A stretch of 49,622 bases of DNA, taken from Planctomycetaceae bacterium. Its GTDB lineage: Bacteria > Planctomycetota > Planctomycetia > Pirellulales > Pirellulaceae. This document shows positions 19,070-24,793 of the stretch, piece after piece. The translations under genes and the position numbers were made by a program. Below the pieces are notes generated by a model. That model was not told the DNA's origin and did not search any database. It was given only the letters and a program-made list of their open reading frames with translations. Location: positions 1 to 49,622 of the forward strand of contig JAAYDI010000074.1 of NCBI GenBank assembly GCA_012729315.1. The letters are read 5' to 3'. Numbering within the stretch: the first letter of the stretch is position 1; the number at the start of each line of letters is the position of its first letter.

Positions 19070-19318
19070 TCACGTTGAGAAAAACCGGACGCCGATAGCG
19101 ATGGCCGCCAGGCCGGCACCGAGCAGTGCCAGCCCCCAAGAAATGGGCAGACGGACTGGGTCTTGTGCGCCGCACGTGTTGCACAGATTGGCGGTGAAGG
19201 AGCAGTAAGTGCCACACGCCCGGCAGCGACACTGCTCGCGGATCGCGGTGTAGAGACGCTGGTAGCATGCGACGAAGAAGTCCCGATCCCGAGGCTGCAC
19301 TTGAACGTGCTGTGTCAT
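19070..19318 (-). CDS. Small zinc-ribbon membrane protein
   Basis: An 82-residue protein. The start at 19318 has GGAAAG upstream; in-frame codons further upstream add unconvincing sequence. It has a four-cysteine zinc ribbon, Cys32-x2-Cys35 and Cys46-x2-Cys49 (CRACG; CNTCGAQDP), followed by one membrane segment at about residues 59-79 (WGLALLGAGLAAIAIGVRFF) and then the end. The ribbon would face the cytoplasm if the short C-terminus is outside. Function unknown. It is divergent from the UroD-family gene, with a 267-base gap between them. Confidence 0.7.
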   Translation of the reverse strand: MTQHVQVQPRDRDFFVACYQRLYTAIREQCRCRACGTYCSFTANLCNTCGAQDPVRLPISWGLALLGAGLAAIAIGVRFFST

Positions 19319-19585
19319 GGCTGCACTTTCCAGGCAAGAATGAGCTGGAACCGTACACGCTGCGGCTGAGCCGATCTGACCCGGTCCCAGTGAGCGCCGA
19401 AGAAGAAGAAGATATGATGTGCTATCAAACAAATACGTCACGCCGGGCCATTTGTCAACGCGAGCCGGCGGCGGTCATCCGCATCGATGGCTCTGGCCGC
19501 TCTTGTGTGGTGGACCGGTGACGGTGCTTACCGATGGCGGGGGCCACGGGGCATATTGGTGTCGGCACACTCAGGAGCGGATCCG

Positions 19586-20644
19586 ATGACACCACGCGAA
19601 CGTGTACTGACGGCGCTGGAGCACCGGGAGCCCGATCGGGTGCCGTGTGATTTCTGGGCCGAAGAGCCGACCTGGCGGCGTCTGTTGGAGCATGTCGGTT
19701 TTGCGGACAGAGATCGACTGCTCGACACGCTGGAGGTCGATGTGCGGCATCTGGACGTACCTGCGCTCCCGGAGCAGGATCTGGGCAACGGACTATTCCA
19801 GAACTTCTGGGGCGAACGGTACGTGTACCAGAGTACGCCGTGGGGTCCGATGCGTGAAGACGTGCCGGGCGCGCTCTCCACGGCCACGTCGCTCAGCGAC
19901 CTGGAGTCGTTTTCCTGGCCCACACCCGACCAGTTCGACTATACGCGGCTTGCCGCGCAGTGTCACCGCTGGGACCAGCACGCGCTGTTGTACGGATTTG
20001 CCGACGTGTGGCAGCGTCCAGCGCTGGTCCGCGGCTGGGAAGGCATGTTCATGGACATGGTGGAGCGTCCTGCCTGGGTGCATTTCCTCAGCCAGAAGTT
20101 CACCGATTTCTACCGCCGCGACTACACGCGAGCGGCCGAGGTAACCAACGGGCGAATCGACCTGTATCTGCTGATCAGTGACCTGGGGAGCCAGTCGGGT
20201 CCGCTCATGTCGCTGGCCATGTTCCGCCAGTTTGTGGCCCCCTATCTGCGGCAGATGGTGGACTGCATTCACGGTCTTGGTGGCAAAGTGTTGTATCACA
20301 GTTGCGGCTCGATTCGACCCTTCATTCCCGACCTGATCGCGCTGGGGATCGATCTCCTGGACCCCATCCAGCCGACCGGTCCGGATATGGCGCCGGAACG
20401 GTTGCAGGCCGAGTACGGGGGGCAGATCTGTTTTCACGGCGGCATCGACATGCAGCACCTGCTGACGCACGGCACGCCCGAGCAAGTGCGCGCGGAAGTG
20501 CGCCGCTACCGTGACGTGCTGGGCCGCCGGGGCGGGTACATCCTGGGCCCCACGCACCTCTTTCAACCCGATGTGCCCCCTGAGAACATCCTGGCCGTGT
20601 ACGGCGAGGATCGACGGCCAGGGAGCAGCGGGCAGGGCGCGTAG
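19586..20644 (+). CDS. UroD/MtaA-family methyltransferase-like protein
   Basis: A 352-residue TIM-barrel protein of the uroporphyrinogen decarboxylase superfamily. The ATG at 19586 has AGGAG upstream, and the family's start motif follows at once (MTPRERVLTALEHREPDRVP). The barrel ends with VLYHSCGSIRPFIPDLIALG and GIDLLDPIQPT. HxCG in this position is a zinc-ligand pattern of corrinoid-dependent methyltransferases rather than of true HemE, which lacks it. I infer transfer of a methyl group from a corrinoid or methoxylated compound, but no corrinoid protein or reactivase lies nearby, so the partner is unknown. Confidence 0.82.
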   Translation: MTPRERVLTALEHREPDRVPCDFWAEEPTWRRLLEHVGFADRDRLLDTLEVDVRHLDVPALPEQDLGNGLFQNFWGERYVYQSTPWGPMREDVPGALSTATSLSDLESFSWPTPDQFDYTRLAAQCHRWDQHALLYGFADVWQRPALVRGWEGMFMDMVERPAWVHFLSQKFTDFYRRDYTRAAEVTNGRIDLYLLISDLGSQSGPLMSLAMFRQFVAPYLRQMVDCIHGLGGKVLYHSCGSIRPFIPDLIALGIDLLDPIQPTGPDMAPERLQAEYGGQICFHGGIDMQHLLTHGTPEQVRAEVRRYRDVLGRRGGYILGPTHLFQPDVPPENILAVYGEDRRPGSSGQGA

Positions 20645-20685
20645 CACTGCGGGCGTGGTGCCGGCAACGTGCGGATCGTGAGCCA

Positions 20686-20799
20686 CCACGTCTTGAGCCG
20701 CAACGCGGCGTTGATAACACAGCCCGGGGTAAGCCGCCTTGCCCCGGCTGTCCACTTGTCCGCTGTTCTTTACCGCGAAGCGGTTACACTCCGCAGCAA
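20686..20799 (-). repeat. Interspersed multi-hairpin repeat, copy C (inverted)
   Basis: Read on the minus strand it parallels copies A and B: GTGTAACCGCTTCGCGGTA, then CCGGGG...CCCCGG around AAGGCGGCTTA, GGCTGTGTTA, GCCGC-GTT-GCGGC, and GGCTCAAGAC. The first hairpin is ACCGC-TTC-GCGGT here but ACGCC-TTC-GGCGT in the other two copies, so both sides changed together. It lies head-to-head with copy B, about ten bases apart. Confidence 0.65.
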
Positions 20800-20809
20800 C
20801 CTATGGGCT

Positions 20810-20951
20810 GTGGAGTGTAACGCCTTCGGCGTACTCCGCGGCTCGACCGACATGTTCACGGGCACGTGTACCCACGGGTAGCGCCGCGAGGCGCGGCTTA
20901 CCGGCTGTGTTACGATCGCCGCGCTGCGGCTCAAGACGACAGTTCGCGTGG
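20810..20951 (+). repeat. Interspersed multi-hairpin repeat, copy B
   Basis: Closely matches copy A at 3501-3644, including GTGGAGTGTAACGCCTTCGG, the block GGGTAGCGCCGCGAGGCGCG, GGCTGTGTTA and GCGGCTCAAGAC. With copy C it forms a large inverted repeat of about 265 bases that fills most of the gap between the UroD-family gene and the deoxyhypusine-synthase-like gene. Nothing suggests coding. Confidence 0.75.
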
Positions 20952-21054
20952 TGCGAATAGGTCACGAAGGGAGCCGGGCCGAGCCACTCTGGCGGAGTGG
21001 TGGCATACGCGGTACACTCGCGAATTTTGGCACGCACGTTCCGGGACTGTCCCC

Positions 21055-22167
21055 ATGCCCTACCCTCAGCTCGACCGTTTCGCTGTCAAGATGCAGCCGC
21101 TGGCCGCGCGTGAAAACAAGAAGTTCATCGAGCGCGACCATGTGGCGCCGCACACGCAGCCTGGAACGCTGCCGGCAGCAGCTGTGGAGCTGATCGGAGA
21201 AGTGGTCGCGCGCGTCCGGACGGCGCGTAAGGCGGAGCGGCCGGTGATGCTCGTGTTCGGCGCGCATGCCATCAAGAACGGCCTGGGGCCCGTCTTTCTG
21301 AAACTGATCCGCGATGGCTGGGTCACGCACCTGGCCACCAACGGTGCCGGGATCATCCATGACTGGGAGTTCTCGTTCCAGGGCAAGAGCTGTGAGAATG
21401 TCGAGGCGATGGTCCGCGCCGGGCGGTTTGGCAACTGGGAGGAGACCGGCTTCTTCATCAACCTGGCACTCAACGTCGGCGCCTATGAGGGGAAAGGCTA
21501 TGGCGAATCGGTTGGCGCCATGATCCAGCGGGAGGGGCTCGACATTCCCAGCGATGGGCGCCTGGTGTCGGAGATCACTCGGAACGCCTCCCGCGATCCC
21601 GGGCGTGCGGCCGTGGCCGCCGATCTGCTGACCGTGATTCGCCGGTTCCACCTGGCGGAGGGCTGGCTCCCGATTGCCCATCCCTGGAAGCAGTTCAGTG
21701 TGCAGGCCGGCGCGCTGGCGGCTGGCGTGCCGCTGACCGGGCACCCGATGATTGGCCACGACATCATCTACAATCATCCGATGAACCACGGTGCCAGTCT
21801 CGGTCGCGTGGCCGAACGCGATTTCCTCACCTTTGCCGAGAGCGTGAGCCGGCTGGAGGGGGGCGTCTACATATCGGTCGGCTCGGCCGTGATGAGCCCG
21901 ATGATCTTCGAGAAATCACTGTCGATGGCACAGAACCTGGCGCTGCAGCAGGGCCGGCACATCGACAACCACTTTCTGCTCATCTGCGATCTGGCGGCGT
22001 CTTCGTGGGATTGGTCGCGCGGCGAGCCGCCCGAGGACAATCCGTCCTATTACCTGCGGTATAACAAGTCGTTCAGCCGGATGGGGGGCACGATGCGCTA
22101 TCTGCAGGCCGACAATCGCGATTTCCTGCTGACACTCACGCACATGCTCGACACGGGAACCACCTGA
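21055..22167 (+). CDS. Conserved protein, deoxyhypusine-synthase-like fold, function unknown
   Basis: A 370-residue cytoplasmic protein. The start at 21055 (MPYPQLDRFAVKMQPL) is chosen since the frame upstream is repeat sequence. Segments such as VMLVFGAHAIKNGLGPVFLK, LIRDGWVTHLATNGAGIIHD and GGVYISVGSAVMSPMIFEKS recall the NAD-binding fold of deoxyhypusine synthase. Bacteria lack eIF5A, and the lysine region of the true enzyme is not evident, so that reaction is unlikely. The stop codon overlaps the start of an RfaE-like kinase by one base (TGATG), so the two are translationally coupled and probably act on the same sugar phosphate or on envelope heptose. This is inference from the pairing. 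Confidence 0.65.
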   Translation: MPYPQLDRFAVKMQPLAARENKKFIERDHVAPHTQPGTLPAAAVELIGEVVARVRTARKAERPVMLVFGAHAIKNGLGPVFLKLIRDGWVTHLATNGAGIIHDWEFSFQGKSCENVEAMVRAGRFGNWEETGFFINLALNVGAYEGKGYGESVGAMIQREGLDIPSDGRLVSEITRNASRDPGRAAVAADLLTVIRRFHLAEGWLPIAHPWKQFSVQAGALAAGVPLTGHPMIGHDIIYNHPMNHGASLGRVAERDFLTFAESVSRLEGGVYISVGSAVMSPMIFEKSLSMAQNLALQQGRHIDNHFLLICDLAASSWDWSRGEPPEDNPSYYLRYNKSFSRMGGTMRYLQADNRDFLLTLTHMLDTGTT

Positions 22168-23213
22168 TGGATGTCGTACAACTGTCCGCTGCGAGGCTGG
22201 AGGAGCTGATCGGCCGCTTTTCAAAGGCGCGCATCGTCGTGCTCGGCGACTTCTTCCTTGACAAGTATCTCGACATCGACCCGGCACTGGTCGAAGTGAG
22301 CCTGGAGACCGGCAAACGGGCGCATCAGGTCGTCGCGATTCGCTGCAGTCCGGGGGCGGCGGGGACGGTGGTCTGCAACCTGGCGGCGTTGGGAGCCGGT
22401 CAGCTGCACGCCGTCGGCTTCACGGGCGACGACGGTGAAGGGTTCGATCTGCGCCGGGAGCTGTCGCGGCTGGGATGCAGCACGGATCATCTCCAGGTGG
22501 CCAGCGACCGGCGGACGCCCACCTACCTCAAGCCGCGCGACGTGTGCGGGGCGAGCCTGGCGGCAGAACACTCGCGATACGACACCAAGAACCGCGGTAC
22601 GACCCCCGCGGCGCTGGAGCAGGCTGTGATCGCGTCGCTCGACCAGCTGCTGCCGCGCGCCGATGCCGTGATCGTGCTGGATCAAGTCGAGGAGGCGGAC
22701 TGTGGTGTCGTCACGCAGTCCGTGCGGGAGCTGGTGGCGGACCGCGCCCGGAAGCACCGGCAGACGGTGTTCTGGGCCGACAGCCGCCGCCGGATCCGGC
22801 AGTTCTCGGAAGTGATTGTCAAGCCGAACCAGTTCGAGGCGGTGGGGAACGACGACCCGCACCCCGGCGACGTCGTTGCGACCGAGGAGCTGGTCGCGGC
22901 GGCTGGCACGCTGCGCGCGAAAAACGGCGCTCCCGTCGTGGTGACCTGCGGTCCGGCCGGGATGATCGTCAGCGATCCGCACTGGACGCGCATACCCGGC
23001 GTCCAGATCGACGGCGAAATCGACCCCACGGGGGCCGGCGACAGCGCCACCGCCGGCGCCGTGCTGGCGCTGTGCGCCGGGGCCACCCTGCCCGAAGCGG
23101 CACTTGTTGGAAACCTCGTCGCGTCGATCACGGTCCAGCAGATCGGTACGACCGGTGTCGCACGCCCCGATCAGCTGCCCGGCCAGCTGCGCGAGTGGCA
23201 CACTCAGCGCTGA
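22167..23213 (+). CDS. PfkB-family sugar kinase, RfaE/HldE domain I-like
   Basis: A 348-residue ribokinase-fold kinase. N-terminal motifs are IVVLGDFFLDKYLDIDP and GAAGTVVCNLAALGA; the C-terminal ATP and catalytic-base motif is IDPTGAGDSATAGAV, with Asp as the base. The N-terminal GDFxLDKY pattern points to the heptose-1-phosphate kinase domain of HldE rather than to fructokinase. The cytidylyltransferase half of HldE is absent, so this is a stand-alone kinase. It overlaps the preceding gene by one base and abuts the convergent DUF1559 gene with no bases between the two stops. Confidence 0.82.
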   Translation: MDVVQLSAARLEELIGRFSKARIVVLGDFFLDKYLDIDPALVEVSLETGKRAHQVVAIRCSPGAAGTVVCNLAALGAGQLHAVGFTGDDGEGFDLRRELSRLGCSTDHLQVASDRRTPTYLKPRDVCGASLAAEHSRYDTKNRGTTPAALEQAVIASLDQLLPRADAVIVLDQVEEADCGVVTQSVRELVADRARKHRQTVFWADSRRRIRQFSEVIVKPNQFEAVGNDDPHPGDVVATEELVAAAGTLRAKNGAPVVVTCGPAGMIVSDPHWTRIPGVQIDGEIDPTGAGDSATAGAVLALCAGATLPEAALVGNLVASITVQQIGTTGVARPDQLPGQLREWHTQR

Positions 23214-24164
23214 TCACAGATCCAGCTCGAACGTCTGGCCGTCGTTGATGACACCCAGCAGCTGGTAGACGCCCACCAGCCCGGCCGCCGCCGCCTCGCG
23301 GAACGTCGCATGCGTTCCGGCATTACTCGCATCGACGCCGCCGTCTCGCGAGTCCAGCGCGTTGGACAGAAAGTGCACCGACCCGTCGGCAAAACAGAAT
23401 TGCGCGCCGTCCGCATGATGGCTGCTGAAGGCGTGCATGTTCGTCGGATGGTTGAGCGGTACTGACACGCACGAACTGACCGTGCTGCCGATGCCGAGCC
23501 CGCCCGGACCGCACCAGGACGGCCACTTGGAGGGATCGTTGGCATGCGCGGTGAGCACCGTCCGCTCCCCCAGGGCGATCGTGTTGCTGGTCCCATCCCT
23601 CACGTCGGCGATCCTGGTCGAACTCAGCGCGTAAAACATCCCGTTGTTCAGCTTCTGGAGATGCGTATTACCGGAATACGAGAAGAACCCGCGGCAGCAC
23701 GTGTAATTCGCGGTGGCTACCAACTGCCCGCCCCCCCGGAACTCGCGCAGCTTCTCCATCGGAGAACTCGGGCAACGAAATACGGACAGCTCCATCTGGA
23801 GCATCGGGAGCAGCTCCGGAGTGGTGATGACCTGCGACAGCGTGTACCGCTTGGGATCCAGCGTGTCTTGCAGCGGACACTGCTCGATGAACGGCATGAG
23901 CAACACGCCCCACGCCCAGCCGCCACTGACCGTCCCCAGGTGGTTGACCGCCATGAAGCCGGGTGGGAAGCACTGCAACGACGAGTGGTAATTGTGCATG
24001 GCCAGGCCGAGCTGTTTCAGGTTGTTCGCACACTGCATCCGGCGACCGGCTTCCCGGGCCGCCTGCACCGCAGGCAACAGCAGACCGACCAGGATGCCAA
24101 TGATGGCGATCACCACCAGCAGTTCCACGAGTGTGAATGCCGAGGAATGACGATTTCGATGCAT
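23214..24164 (-). CDS. DUF1559 protein with type IV prepilin-like N-terminus
   Basis: A 316-residue envelope protein of the large planctomycete DUF1559 family. The start at 24164 has GAGGA upstream. The prepilin cleavage and methylation motif lies at residues 9-28 (AFTLVELLVVIAIIGILVG), followed by the typical LLLPAVQAAREAGRRMQC and NNLKQLGLAMHNY. The usual end motif is present (FSSHHADGAQFCFADGSVHF). Such proteins are thought to be pseudopilin-like surface or matrix components; no molecular function is established. Its stop touches the stop of the kinase gene. Confidence 0.92.
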   Translation of the reverse strand: MHRNRHSSAFTLVELLVVIAIIGILVGLLLPAVQAAREAGRRMQCANNLKQLGLAMHNYHSSLQCFPPGFMAVNHLGTVSGGWAWGVLLMPFIEQCPLQDTLDPKRYTLSQVITTPELLPMLQMELSVFRCPSSPMEKLREFRGGGQLVATANYTCCRGFFSYSGNTHLQKLNNGMFYALSSTRIADVRDGTSNTIALGERTVLTAHANDPSKWPSWCGPGGLGIGSTVSSCVSVPLNHPTNMHAFSSHHADGAQFCFADGSVHFLSNALDSRDGGVDASNAGTHATFREAAAAGLVGVYQLLGVINDGQTFELDL

Positions 24165-24292
24165 GCGAGTTGTCCTCGCCAATAGTTGGTGACTGCCCCC
24201 GACCGTTCGGGAACCGTCCACTGTACCACACGAACTCGTCCGAGACACCTCGCCCGGCCCTTGGTGCGGCGGTTCGGTCCGGCGGCAAGGAG

Positions 24293-24538
24293 TCAGTGCT
24301 TTGTCACCGTCACCTGATAGACGCCGCGCGCCGCGTCGGGATGCTGTGCCACCAGATTCTGGGACTCCTGCGGATCGCTGATCATGTCATACAGCTCGAA
24401 GTTTCCAGCGATCCCGAAGTCCCCGCTGCCCTGATCATCGGTCATCATCAGGATCACGTTGGGCCGCTCCGCAACGGCGCACAGTGCCGGCGCTATCCAG
24501 GCCAGGGGCAGCAACACGAACAGGGTTCTGGTTGGCAT
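24293..24538 (-). pseudogene. Collapsed arylsulfatase gene, middle deleted in frame
   Basis: An 81-codon open frame that joins the two ends of a sulfatase. It begins with an intact signal peptide (MPTRTLFVLLPLAWIAPALC), then the sulfatase opening RPNVILMMTDDQGSGDFGIA with two metal-binding Asp residues. After GN it runs straight into FELYDMISDPQESQNLVAQH, which belongs to the C-terminal end of the family. A normal enzyme is about 450-500 residues, so roughly 400 codons, including the Cys/Ser active-site motif, are gone without breaking the frame. It cannot be a sulfatase; a secreted 60-residue peptide could still be made. It is divergent from di-haem paralogue 2. Confidence 0.85.
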
Positions 24539-24793
24539 GATTGGTCCCGGTTGTTGGGGGTGAGCCGCCGGGGGCCTGCGCGATCTCCGTGTCCGCGGCG
24601 TCCACGGTGGCAGCGTTGTCGGATTGCGATCACCAGCCATTCTAGCTGTGATGGGCCTCCCATGCACGGTCCAGCTGCCGGCGGGCCTCGCGGGGCGAGT
24701 ACCAGGCTGTACCTCTGCGATCGCGGCACGCGTTCGGTTAGAATCGTTTATGTATCGAGGGCCCATCAGCAGCGATAGGGGGAGGATGCGGCG

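Noticed and set aside
19586-20644. hemE, the uroporphyrinogen decarboxylase of haem synthesis
   Set aside because: The HxCG motif and the divergent N-terminus fit the MtaA-like branch; no other haem gene is adjacent.
21055-22167. A genuine deoxyhypusine synthase
   Set aside because: No eIF5A substrate in bacteria and no clear catalytic lysine motif; kept only as a fold resemblance.
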